Positions 1 through 8,955 of a stretch of DNA of 64,000 bases are shown here, in pieces. The DNA comes from Pseudonocardia cypriaca. Lineage in GTDB: Bacteria; Actinomycetota; Actinomycetes; Mycobacteriales; Pseudonocardiaceae. The DNA lies in the NCBI RefSeq assembly GCF_006717045.1, contig NZ_VFPH01000002.1:310001-374000 (forward strand), given 5' to 3'. Made by a program: the position numbers and the translations under genes. Below the pieces are notes generated by a model. It did not search any database. It was not told the DNA's origin and worked only from the letters and a program-made list of their open reading frames with translations. How positions within the stretch are numbered: the first letter of the stretch is position 1; the number at the start of each line of letters is the position of its first letter.

Positions 1-1
1 G

Positions 2-427
2 ACGGGAGACGCCGCGCCCGCTGCGGCGGGGGCACCGGCCGATCCGGTGCCCGCACCCGCCCCGGCGGCGTCGCCGGCGCAGCTCCACCCGCGGCCACCC
101 CTCGACACGGCCTACGTACCGCCCACCACCGACCTCGAACGCGTGATCGCAGAGGCGTGGCAGGACGTCCTCGGCATCCGCGGGATCGGGACCCAGGACG
201 ACTTCTTCGCGCTCGGCGGCAGCTCGCTGCAGGCGGGCCAGGTACTCACCCGGCTGACGACGTCCTTCCCCGCCGAGATCCGGTTCGACCTCTTCTTCGG
301 CAACCCGACGATCGCCGCGCTGGCACCGCTCGTCGAGGACGCGCTCGTCGCGCACGTGGCGGAGCTGCCCGACGACGAGGCCGAACGGCTGCTCGCCGGC
401 CTGAACCCGCCCTCCTCCGACACGTGA
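2..427 (+). CDS. NRPS C-terminal end with carrier (PCP) domain, partial
   Basis: The reading frame is open to the left edge, so this is the 3' end of a larger gene. After an Ala/Pro-rich linker it encodes a carrier domain with the phosphopantetheine site FFALGGSSLQ; the first Ser of GGSS is the expected attachment residue. The domain ends near FGNPTIAALAPLVE and a short acidic tail closes the protein. The next NRPS starts 23 bp downstream with its own ribosome binding site, so the two are probably co-transcribed modules of one assembly line. The upstream domains lie outside the window, so the substrate cannot be read. Confidence 0.85.
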   Translation, partial: TGDAAPAAAGAPADPVPAPAPAASPAQLHPRPPLDTAYVPPTTDLERVIAEAWQDVLGIRGIGTQDDFFALGGSSLQAGQVLTRLTTSFPAEIRFDLFFGNPTIAALAPLVEDALVAHVAELPDDEAERLLAGLNPPSSDT

Positions 428-450
428 CCCGCGAATCCCAGGAGACGACG

Positions 451-3400
451 ATGGCGCAGCCAGAACCCCGGTCCGGCCCCGACGAGATGTCCCCCGCGAA
501 GCGCGCCCTCCTGGAACGGTGGAAACGCGGTCAGGCGCAACCGCCGGTGACCACCGTTCCGCGCCGGGCCGACCGGGGCGAGGCGCCGCTGTCGTCCACG
601 CAGGAGCGCGTCTGGTACATCGAGCAGCTCGTACCCGGGACCCCGGCCTACAACTTCTCCGTCGCCTTCCGGCTCACGGGCCACCTGGACCGACCGGCGC
701 TGCAACGCGCGCTGACCGAGGTGGTCCGCCGCCACGAGAGCCTGCGGTCGGTGTTCCCGGCCGTCGACGGGCGCGCCAGGCAGGTCATCAGCGCGCCGTT
801 CGAGCCGGTGATCGGGTTCGACGACCTGTCCGGCGCCGCGGCGGCGCGCGTGGAGGAGCTGATGCGGGACGAGGCCCGCCGGCTCCTCCCCCTCGACCGG
901 GGCCCGCTGTTCGCCGCCCGGCTGCTGTGCACCGGCCCTGGCGAGCACGTCCTGCAGCTCACGCTCCACCACATCGTCTGCGACGGGTGGTCCCTCGGCG
1001 TGCTCAACCGGGAGCTCGTGGCGCTCTACGGCGCGTTCACCCGCGACCGGCCCAGCCCGCTGCCCGAGCTGCCCGTCCAGTACGGCGACGTCGCCGCGTG
1101 GCAGCAGCGCCGCCGTGCCGAGGGCGCGTTCCGGTCCGATCTCGACTTCTGGCGGCGGGAGCTCGCCGACCTGCCGACCCTCTCGCTCCCGACCGACCGC
1201 CCGCGGCCCGCGATGCAGCGCTTCCGCGGCGCACGCCACGATCTCACCCTGCCGGAGCCGCTCACGCGCGCGATCCACGACGCGTGCCGGCGCGCCGACG
1301 TCACCCCGTACATGTTCTTCCTGGGGGCGTTCACGGCGCTCCTGTCCCGCTACACCGGCCAGGACGACGTCGCCGTCGGCTCGCCGATCGCGAACCGCTC
1401 GCCCGTCGAGACCGAGGGGTTGGTCGGCTTCTTCTCGAACACGATCGTCCTGCGGACCGACCTGTCGGGCGATCCGTCCTTCCAGGAGCTGCTCGCCCGC
1501 ATCCGGCAGCGGACGCTCGCCGCGTACGGGCACCAGGGCCTGCCGTTCGAGGAGCTCGTGAACGAGCTCGCTCCCGAGCGGGACACGAGCCGCAACCCGC
1601 TGTTCCAAGTGATGATGGTCGTGCAGAACGCGCCACTCGAACGGATCCCGTTCGCCGGGCTCGGGACCACCGTCGAGGAGGTCTACACGGGCACGTCGAA
1701 GTTCGACCTCTGGCTGCAGCTCATGGCGGTGGACGACGCCTGGACTGCCACGTTCGAGTACGACACCGACCTCTGGGACCACGCCACCGTCGCCCGCATG
1801 GCGGGGCACCTCACCAGGGTGCTCGCGTCCGTGACGGCCGACCCCGGGCTCCCGGTGTCGGCGATCCCCCTGCTCGGCGACGAGGAGCGCCGTCGGGTGG
1901 TCGTCGAGTTCAACGACACCGCTGTGGACCACGGCCCGCCGCGCCTCCTGCACGAGCACGTCGAGGACCAGGTGCGGCGCACGCCCGACCGGGTGGCGGT
2001 GTCCTTCGAGGGCGAGGAGCTGACCTACCGGGCGCTGGACGAGCGCGCCAACGGGCTGGCCCACCGGCTCGTCGGGGCCGGTGCCGGCCCCGACGTGCTG
2101 GTCGGGGTCCACGCCGAGCGGTCCCTCGACCTGGTGGTCGCCCTGTTGGCGGTCCTGAAGAGCGGGAGCGCCTACGTGCCGCTCGAGCCGTCGTACCCCG
2201 AGGAGCGCCTCGAGCACATGGTCCGCGACACGGCCGCACCGGTGCTGCTGACCGATCGTCCCCTGCCCCCGCGGGTGCGCAACCTCGCGCCGCACGTCAT
2301 CCACCTGGGCGGCGAGCCCGAGGGGAGCGTGGCTCCGCCTGCGATCGGGATGCCGGCGGACCGGCTGGCGTACGTGATCTACACGTCCGGGTCCACCGGG
2401 CTGCCCAAGGGCGCCATGAACAGCCACCGCGCCATCGGCAACAGGCTGCTCTGGATGCAGGACGCGTACGGGCTGACGCCCGGCGACCGCGTCCTGCAGA
2501 AGACGCCGTTCAGCTTCGACGTGTCCGTCTGGGAGTTCTTCTGGCCGCTCATGACCGGTGCGACGCTGGTCGTCGCCCGACCGGACGGGCACAAGGACCC
2601 CGCCTACCTGATCGACACGATCCGGCGGGAGCGCATCACGACCGTGCACTTCGTGCCATCGATGCTCCGGGTCGTGCTCGACCAGCCGGGCCTGGCCGAC
2701 TGCTCGTCGCTCGTGCGCGTGATCTGCAGCGGTGAGGCGCTGCCCGCGGGGTTCCGGGACCGCTTCTTCGCGCGTCTCCCGCGAGCGCAGCTGCACAACC
2801 TCTACGGGCCGACCGAGGCGGCCGTCGACGTGACCGCGTGGCAGTGCCACCCGGACGACACGTCCCCGGTCGTGCCGATCGGCAGGCCCATCGCCAACAC
2901 GCAGATCTACATCCTCGACGGCCGCGGCGAGCCGGTGCCGATCGGCGTGCCGGGGGAGCTGCACATCGGTGGGGCGAACGTCGGGCGCGGATACCTGCGC
3001 CGGCCCGAGCTCGACGCCGAGCGGTTCCTGCCCGACCCGTTCAGCTCCACGCCGGGGGCGACGGTGTACCGGACCGGCGACCTCGCCCGCTGGCTGCCCA
3101 GCGGGGACGTCGAGTTCCTCGGCCGGCTCGACTCGCAGGTGAAGGTGCGCGGTCTGCGCATCGAGCTCGGCGAGATCGAGTCGGTCCTGCGCAGCCATCC
3201 GCGGGTCGCGGACGCCGCCGTGGTCGTGCGCACCGACCGGGAGGTCGTCGGCGGCGAGCGCGGCGGCGAGGAGCGCAAGCAGCTCGTCGCCTACGCGGTG
3301 CCGGCCGCGGATGCACGGAAGGGCGGGACCTCGCGCCGCCAGGGTCTGTTCGACGCGTACATGAAGGCGGACGCTCCCGCCCAGCCCGGCGCGTCCGACC

Positions 3401-5193
3401 CGTCGTCCGCTCCCCCGGGCCGCATCTCGATCCCCGAGCTGCGCGACCACCTGCGCGAGAAGCTGCCCGACTTCATGATCCCGCACGCCTTCGTCGTCCT
3501 CGACCGGCTGCCGGTGTCATCGAGCGGCAAACTGGACCGCCGGGCGCTGCCGCCGCCTCCGTCCCCCGGTGCGGCCGACGAGGCCGGGGAGGCACCCCGC
3601 ACCGCGGAGGAGCGGACCCTCGCGAGGATCTGGGCAGACGTACTGGGCGTCGAGCGGGTCGACGTCGACGCCAACTTCTTCGCACTCGGCGGTGACTCGA
3701 TCGACAGCATCCAGCTCGTCGCCCGCGCCACCGCAGCGGGGCTGCGCGTGACCCCGGCCGACGTCGTCCGCCACCCGTCCGTCCGCCGGCTGGCCGCCCA
3801 TATCGTCGCCGCCGAGCCGGGAGGGGTGGCGGCGGCCCCCTCGTCGAGCGTCACCAGCGTGATCGGCCCCGACATCGAGGACGCCTACCCGCTGTCCACC
3901 TACCAGTCCGAGATGCTGCGCCGCAAGCGCACGGGCGGCCCGGCTTCTCTCTACGTCCAGAGCGTCGTCACCCGGGTGCGGTCGCTCTCGGGAGAACCGC
4001 TCGACCTGGACGCGCTCGACGCCGCGTGGCAGGCGGTCGTGGGCCGTTACCCGGTGTACCGCAGCGCCTTCCGGTGGGAGGCGGTGGACGAGCCGGTCCA
4101 GGTCGTGCACCGGACGTGCGAGATCACGGTCGAGCGCCACGAGTTCTCGGGGCTGGACGACGTCCACCGCTGGGTCGAGTCCAGCCGGCGGCACGGCTTC
4201 GTCCTGGACCGACCGGGGCACCTGCGGGTCGGGTTGTTCCGGGTCGGCCCTGACGAGCTGGTGATGGCCTTCCTCTACAACTACATGTTCGCCGACGGCT
4301 GGAGCCTGTCGTTCGTCATGGCGGACCTCCTCGCACTCCTCCACGGGGGTGGCCGGGCCGACCTGGCGCCCGTCATCCCCTACCGCCATTACATCGACCA
4401 CCAGCGATCGCAGGACCGCGAGGCCCACGAGGCGTACTGGCGACGTGCCATGGCCTCCTTCGAGGTCACACCGCTCGTGGCGGCGCTGGGGGGCACCGCC
4501 CGCCCGCTGCAGGAACGCGGCGGCTACCGGCGCAAGGACGCCGTGGTGTCGGCCGCCGCCACCCGCGCCCTCCGCACCGTCGCCCGGAGCGCGAACCTCA
4601 CCCTGAACCAGGTGCTCCTCGCCGCGTGGGCGCTGCTCCTCGCGCGGTGGACGGGGCGCTCCCGGGTGTCCTTCGGCTCCATGATGACCGGCCGCTCCGC
4701 CCATCTGCCCGGCTACGAGCGGATGGTCGGGATCTTCACCAGCGTCCTGCCGATGCAGCTCGACATCGCACCGGACGAGACGTTCCTCGACTGGGTCGAG
4801 CAGGCCCGCCGGATCCAGCTCGAGCTCGACGCCCACCACCACGCCTCGCTCCGCGACATCCGGCACTGGGCGGGGCGCCCCGAGGACACCGACCTGTTCG
4901 AGTCCTGCTTCGTCTTCCTGAACTTCCCGTTCAGCAGCGACGGGGAGGACGCGATGCGGAGGACGGAGCTGCGGATCGTCGAGGGGCAGACCCAGACCGA
5001 ACACCCGCTCCGGGTCGCCGTGTTCGCCTTCGGGGAGACCCTGGACCTGCAGTTCTTCTACTACGAACGGCAGCTGCCCGAGCCCGCCGTCGAGCAGCTG
5101 GTCAGCGCGACGTGCGAGCTCCTCGAGCGGTTGGCGGACGCCGCGACGGAGCAGGTCGGGCAGGTGCTCTCGTCGATACGCAGAGGTCCGTGA
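451..5193 (+). CDS. Non-ribosomal peptide synthetase, C-A(Ser)-PCP-C
   Basis: This 1580-aa protein starts at an ATG preceded by AGGAG. Domains in order: a condensation domain (about 45-490, intact HHIVCDG at 173-179); an adenylation domain (about 515-1040, core motif TSGSTGLPKG near 645, YGPTE at 785-789, terminal SSGKLDRR with K1027); a carrier with GGDS (Ser 1083); and a second condensation-type domain (about 1147-1560). By comparison from memory with the GrsA pocket positions I read D690, V691, W694, H733, I758, S760, L784, V792, D793, K1027. That is DVWHISLVDK, the serine-type code. In the last domain the HHxxxDG motif reads NYMFADG (1277-1283): the catalytic second His is Tyr1278. No thioesterase follows. 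The product is unknown. Confidence 0.93.
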   Translation: MAQPEPRSGPDEMSPAKRALLERWKRGQAQPPVTTVPRRADRGEAPLSSTQERVWYIEQLVPGTPAYNFSVAFRLTGHLDRPALQRALTEVVRRHESLRSVFPAVDGRARQVISAPFEPVIGFDDLSGAAAARVEELMRDEARRLLPLDRGPLFAARLLCTGPGEHVLQLTLHHIVCDGWSLGVLNRELVALYGAFTRDRPSPLPELPVQYGDVAAWQQRRRAEGAFRSDLDFWRRELADLPTLSLPTDRPRPAMQRFRGARHDLTLPEPLTRAIHDACRRADVTPYMFFLGAFTALLSRYTGQDDVAVGSPIANRSPVETEGLVGFFSNTIVLRTDLSGDPSFQELLARIRQRTLAAYGHQGLPFEELVNELAPERDTSRNPLFQVMMVVQNAPLERIPFAGLGTTVEEVYTGTSKFDLWLQLMAVDDAWTATFEYDTDLWDHATVARMAGHLTRVLASVTADPGLPVSAIPLLGDEERRRVVVEFNDTAVDHGPPRLLHEHVEDQVRRTPDRVAVSFEGEELTYRALDERANGLAHRLVGAGAGPDVLVGVHAERSLDLVVALLAVLKSGSAYVPLEPSYPEERLEHMVRDTAAPVLLTDRPLPPRVRNLAPHVIHLGGEPEGSVAPPAIGMPADRLAYVIYTSGSTGLPKGAMNSHRAIGNRLLWMQDAYGLTPGDRVLQKTPFSFDVSVWEFFWPLMTGATLVVARPDGHKDPAYLIDTIRRERITTVHFVPSMLRVVLDQPGLADCSSLVRVICSGEALPAGFRDRFFARLPRAQLHNLYGPTEAAVDVTAWQCHPDDTSPVVPIGRPIANTQIYILDGRGEPVPIGVPGELHIGGANVGRGYLRRPELDAERFLPDPFSSTPGATVYRTGDLARWLPSGDVEFLGRLDSQVKVRGLRIELGEIESVLRSHPRVADAAVVVRTDREVVGGERGGEERKQLVAYAVPAADARKGGTSRRQGLFDAYMKADAPAQPGASDPSSAPPGRISIPELRDHLREKLPDFMIPHAFVVLDRLPVSSSGKLDRRALPPPPSPGAADEAGEAPRTAEERTLARIWADVLGVERVDVDANFFALGGDSIDSIQLVARATAAGLRVTPADVVRHPSVRRLAAHIVAAEPGGVAAAPSSSVTSVIGPDIEDAYPLSTYQSEMLRRKRTGGPASLYVQSVVTRVRSLSGEPLDLDALDAAWQAVVGRYPVYRSAFRWEAVDEPVQVVHRTCEITVERHEFSGLDDVHRWVESSRRHGFVLDRPGHLRVGLFRVGPDELVMAFLYNYMFADGWSLSFVMADLLALLHGGGRADLAPVIPYRHYIDHQRSQDREAHEAYWRRAMASFEVTPLVAALGGTARPLQERGGYRRKDAVVSAAATRALRTVARSANLTLNQVLLAAWALLLARWTGRSRVSFGSMMTGRSAHLPGYERMVGIFTSVLPMQLDIAPDETFLDWVEQARRIQLELDAHHHASLRDIRHWAGRPEDTDLFESCFVFLNFPFSSDGEDAMRRTELRIVEGQTQTEHPLRVAVFAFGETLDLQFFYYERQLPEPAVEQLVSATCELLERLADAATEQVGQVLSSIRRGP

Positions 5194-5234
5194 CGAGCGG
5201 CCGTTCGCCGCGGACGCCGTCGGACGAGCTCGCG

Positions 5235-5253
5235 GCACGGCCCGAGCCCGTGC
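5235..5253. terminator. Weak hairpin between convergent NRPS and SARP genes
   Basis: A 6-bp stem (GCACGG/CCGTGC) with a 7-nt loop lies in the 115-bp gap between the 3' ends of the NRPS gene and the minus-strand regulator gene. There is no T-run, so a terminator role is only suggested by position. Confidence 0.25.
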
Positions 5254-5308
5254 GGGCGGCCCGGCGACACACCGGCCGCGCCGCCCGCCCGATACGGCTC
5301 GGGCGCCG

Positions 5309-6859
5309 TCACACGGCTTGCAGCGGCACCGATCGCTGCTCGCCGACCGGCGGCGCCGAGAGCACCGCCCACCAGCGGTTGGCCTGGTCCTTCCAGGAGC
5401 GGGCCGACCACGTGTCACCCTCGCCGTTCGCGATGTCGCTCAACGTATCGAGTACGAGCGCCTGACCGAAGACGTCGCCCCGTGCCTCGCACACCGACAG
5501 CGCCTCGAGGAGCCGCGCGCGCATCTCGCCGCCCCGGCCCTCGAGGAGCCGCGTCACGGCGAGGGCCCGGGCGGCATAGGCCGCGCGCCACGCTTCTCCC
5601 AGCTTCTCGAGCTCGGTCATCGCGTGCTCGAAATGCCCGTCCGCGATGTCGAACCGCCCGGCCATGTGCGCAGCCATGCCCGCGGTGACGAGCGCCATGG
5701 CCGCACTGCTGCTGTCCCCGGACGTGCCGTAGAGGACCGCGGACCGCTCGCACTCCCTCACGGCGCCGACCAGGTCTCCCGCGCCGAGCAGCTCCTGACC
5801 CCGGGTGTGGTGTCCGGCAGCCGCGTACTGCAACGCCGCGCGGATGGGGGCGGCACGGCGACCCGGTGCTTGAGCGGGTACCTCCTCGGCCAGGATCTGG
5901 CCGTACAACCGATGAGCATCCGGTCCCGGCTCGATGCCGAGCTGGTCGACGAGGCGGGCCCGGAGGTCGGCGAACACGGCGATGGCGTCCGCCCGCCGCC
6001 CCGCACCGGCCAGCGTTCGCATGAGCAGGATGTGCAGGGGTTCGTCGAGGGGCTCGGCGTGCGCGACCACGCGCAGGCGTTCGGCTGCGTGGTCCTCGTG
6101 CCCACCGGCGATGGCCAGCTCGGCGAGGATCTGAGCAGCACCCACCCGACGACGGGAGATCGAGACGGCTGCCGGATGGTGAGCGAGCCGGCCGCTGATG
6201 CCGTCGACGACAGGGCCGCGCCACAGGTCGAGCGCCTCGCCGATCTCGGCCTCGGCTCCCGCCGGGTCACCAGCCTCCCGCCTCGCCCTGGCGGCGGCGA
6301 CCCGCTCGTCGAAGGAGAGGACGTCGAGCTGCGTGGCATCGGCCTCCAGGACGTAACCGGCTCCTGACCACCGGATCCGGGGGGCGCTCCGGTCGTCGAA
6401 GAGGGTCCGCCGCAACCGCGTGACATGTGTCTGGAGGATGCTCCGGTAGGTCGCTGGCGGCTCGTCCTCCCAGACGTACTCGACGATCTCGTCGAGGGAC
6501 ACCACGCGGTTCGCCAGCAGCGCCAGCAGCGCGAGCAGCGCGTGGATCTGGGGTGACCAGCTATCGGTGGACCGTTCTCCGCTTCTCACGATGAGCGGAC
6601 CGAGCGCCTCGATCCGGACGCCGGCACCGATCCCCGGATCGGACATGATGTCGACGAACTCGCTGACCGGCAGATCCAACGCGTCGGCGAGTCGACGCAC
6701 CGACGCCGTGCGCGGGCGCGCAACCCGCCCTGCCTCGATGTCGCGAAGCGCCCTGAGCGAGATGCCGGCTCGCGCCGCCAGCGCGCCCTGCCCCCAACCC
6801 AGGTCTGTTCTTCGGCGGCGCACGAGAACTCCGAGCCGACCGCCTCTTCTGTTCGCCAT
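5309..6859 (-). CDS. SARP-family pathway activator with N-terminal XRE helix-turn-helix
   Basis: This 516-aa protein begins with an XRE-type helix-turn-helix (about 15-70). A winged-helix DNA-binding domain of the AfsR/SARP type follows (about 82-160, with RSILQTHVTRLRRTL). Then comes a BTAD domain (about 170-320, with AEPLDEPLHILLMRTLAGAGRRADA) and a TPR-like helical C-terminus. SARPs activate antibiotic gene clusters by binding direct repeats upstream of target promoters. The fused XRE domain gives it two DNA-binding modules. It lies at the end of the lanthipeptide transporter genes on the same strand, separated by 302 bp, and is convergent with the NRPS. It is the likely cluster-situated activator of the lanthipeptide operon, the NRPS, or both. 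Confidence 0.85.
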   Translation of the reverse strand: MANRRGGRLGVLVRRRRTDLGWGQGALAARAGISLRALRDIEAGRVARPRTASVRRLADALDLPVSEFVDIMSDPGIGAGVRIEALGPLIVRSGERSTDSWSPQIHALLALLALLANRVVSLDEIVEYVWEDEPPATYRSILQTHVTRLRRTLFDDRSAPRIRWSGAGYVLEADATQLDVLSFDERVAAARARREAGDPAGAEAEIGEALDLWRGPVVDGISGRLAHHPAAVSISRRRVGAAQILAELAIAGGHEDHAAERLRVVAHAEPLDEPLHILLMRTLAGAGRRADAIAVFADLRARLVDQLGIEPGPDAHRLYGQILAEEVPAQAPGRRAAPIRAALQYAAAGHHTRGQELLGAGDLVGAVRECERSAVLYGTSGDSSSAAMALVTAGMAAHMAGRFDIADGHFEHAMTELEKLGEAWRAAYAARALAVTRLLEGRGGEMRARLLEALSVCEARGDVFGQALVLDTLSDIANGEGDTWSARSWKDQANRWWAVLSAPPVGEQRSVPLQAV

Positions 6860-7161
6860 GGTCTCCCCCCGACGGGACGCCGATGTCCTACCGACCGCGC
6901 AACGCTTCGGTCACCCGGCCGAGCAACTTGCCGGTTTTGAATTCCGTGGGCGGCCGGACCGTGATTCCCGAGTACCCCCTTCCCCTCCCCGCCGCCCGTT
7001 GCCGAAAGAGTGTGCGACGCCCGTCCGAGTCCTCGGTGCGGACACTCCGGGCTGCGACGATGCCCAACGGTCTCGGCGCACATCCGGAGGACCTCCGAGC
7101 ATCTCGTGTCGGCACCGCCCTCTCGTTGTAAGTTGCGCTCGGCACCCGAGAGGTTGACCCG
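6860..7161 (-). other. 302-bp intergenic region upstream of the SARP gene
   Basis: This stretch separates the 3' end of the second exporter gene from the SARP start and should hold the SARP promoter. I see no convincing coding frame, RNA or clear terminator in it. The short open frames there have no ribosome binding site and no recognisable protein features. Confidence 0.4.
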
Positions 7162-8955
7162 CTACGCCAACTTTCTGCGAACTTTTCTACGTTGCGGGGC
7201 CGGAGGAAGGTGTACCGCCGCTGCAACAGGATCTGCCCACCAACCGGCGAGTTCCGCATAGGCGGCGGAGCTGCGCCGCAGCGATTCGTGGGTTCCCGTG
7301 GCGTTGCTCGCGGTGCCGTCCAGTACCAGAACGTTATCGGCCCGCATCGCCGAGCTCATGCGGTGCGCGATCACCACCAGAGTGCCGCCGCGCTCCGCGA
7401 ACGCCTGCTCGACGACGGCCTCGCTGACCGGATCGAGGTGGCACGTCGCTTCGTCCAGGACGATCACCGGGGCCGGGGACAAGTGGGCCCGCACGAGCGC
7501 CACGAGCTGCCGCTGCGCGGCATCGAGATCAGTTGCGACGATCTTCGCGTCGATTCCCTCGTCGATTCCCCCGCGCACGCGCAGCAGGCACTCGGCGCCC
7601 AGCAGGGTGACGGTGGCCGCCACCTCGCGGTCGGTCGCGTCAGGACGCAGGTAGCAGAGGTTCTCACGCAGGGTGCCGTCGAAGACGTAGGACTCCTGCG
7701 GCACCACGGTGATGAGGCGCCGGTGGTCGGTCAACGCCACGCCGCCGATCGTGAGGCAGCCTTGTTGCGGCTGGTCGAGGCCGCCCAGCAGCCCTGCAAG
7801 CGTCGACTTGCCGATCCCGCTCGGGCCGACGACCGCCCAGTGCGAGCCGGCGGCCAGGCGGAGGTCCAGTGCGCGGATGACCGGCTCGACCTCGGGCCCG
7901 TACGCGAAACTCACGCTGCGCAGCTCGACATCGGTGCCGCGCGGCGGCGCGGATCGCGTCGCCGGTGGCAGGGGAGCCCGCTCGACGGCCTCCGAGGTCT
8001 CGGCGATCCGGTGCAGCGCCACCGCGAGCCGCAGCGCGGACCCGCCGACGGTGAGCGTCAGGGCGCGCAGCGTCGGCTCGACCGTCCCGACCAGGTAGGT
8101 GACGGCGCCGACGAGCGCCCCGGCCGTGACCCCGCGCTCGCCGAGGGCCGGCGCCAGCGCGAGCAGCACGACGACCGGGACGTAGGCCCCGAGGGCGACG
8201 GCTGTGGTGCGGGCCGATGTCAGCGCCGCCAGCCGGTGAACAGCGGACCGGTGCTGCTCGAACGCCTCGCCCGCCAGCTCGACGACGTGGTCCTCGGCAC
8301 GGAACGCGGCGACGTCCCGCAGTCCTACCACCACCTGGCCGGTCACCTCCGCCACCCGCTCCTCGGTCAGCACCTGCGCCCGGTGGCGCCGTACCAAGGG
8401 TGTGAGGAGCAGGACGAACACCGAGAGCACCACCACCAGCGGAGGCACCACCGCTGCCAGCAGCAGCGGCTCGAGCACCGTCAGACCGATGACCGCCGCC
8501 AGTACGGCGAAGACCGTCCGGCGGGCGATCACGAGCAACCCCGCCAGGACGTCGCGCGCGGTCTCCACCTGCTGCGTCATCCGGCTGACGACCGAGGTGT
8601 CGACCGCCGCCCGGCTCGTCGCGGCGCCGGACAGCAGCCCGGTGACGACCCGCGTCAGCAGGCCGTCCCGCACCGCTTCGGCGAGCTCGCCGACCAGCGG
8701 GTAGATCCGCCGGGTCGCCTGGCCCGCCACGATGTGGGTCCCGGCGACCAGCGCGAGGTATCCGAGCCCGACCAGCGGGAGGTTCCGGGCGAAGCCCTCG
8801 TCGATCGCCAGAGCGAGGAACGCCCCCGATGCGAGCGAGGGCAAGGACTCCACCAGCGACCAGCCGGCCAGGGCGGCGAGGGTCGCCGGCCGGGACCGCA
8901 GGTACGGCGCGACGACCGCCCACGGGGTCGGACGGTGAACCCCGACCGCGGTCAT
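7162..8955 (-). CDS. ABC exporter half-transporter A (intact Walker A, degenerate signature)
   Basis: This 597-aa protein has a transmembrane domain (about 15-310) followed by an ATPase domain (about 345-590), the layout of a type IV ABC exporter half. Walker A is GPSGIGKST (Lys383) and Walker B is VIVLDEAT with the catalytic Glu502. The H-loop VIAHRMS is present. The signature motif reads LDAAQ (477-481) instead of LSGGQ. It starts at an ATG that overlaps the stop of the upstream half-transporter (ATGA), implying translational coupling and a heterodimer. There is no C39 peptidase domain, so it should not remove leaders by itself. It most likely exports the peptides made by the LanKC operon. 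Confidence 0.9.
   Translation of the reverse strand: MTAVGVHRPTPWAVVAPYLRSRPATLAALAGWSLVESLPSLASGAFLALAIDEGFARNLPLVGLGYLALVAGTHIVAGQATRRIYPLVGELAEAVRDGLLTRVVTGLLSGAATSRAAVDTSVVSRMTQQVETARDVLAGLLVIARRTVFAVLAAVIGLTVLEPLLLAAVVPPLVVVLSVFVLLLTPLVRRHRAQVLTEERVAEVTGQVVVGLRDVAAFRAEDHVVELAGEAFEQHRSAVHRLAALTSARTTAVALGAYVPVVVLLALAPALGERGVTAGALVGAVTYLVGTVEPTLRALTLTVGGSALRLAVALHRIAETSEAVERAPLPPATRSAPPRGTDVELRSVSFAYGPEVEPVIRALDLRLAAGSHWAVVGPSGIGKSTLAGLLGGLDQPQQGCLTIGGVALTDHRRLITVVPQESYVFDGTLRENLCYLRPDATDREVAATVTLLGAECLLRVRGGIDEGIDAKIVATDLDAAQRQLVALVRAHLSPAPVIVLDEATCHLDPVSEAVVEQAFAERGGTLVVIAHRMSSAMRADNVLVLDGTASNATGTHESLRRSSAAYAELAGWWADPVAAAVHLPPAPQRRKVRRKLA

Noticed and set aside
112..3486. Very long open frame on the minus strand under the NRPS
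   Set aside because: It is a shadow of the high-GC NRPS gene: its translation is Arg/Gly/Pro/Val-rich with no domain, and the plus-strand frame has full C-A-PCP motifs.
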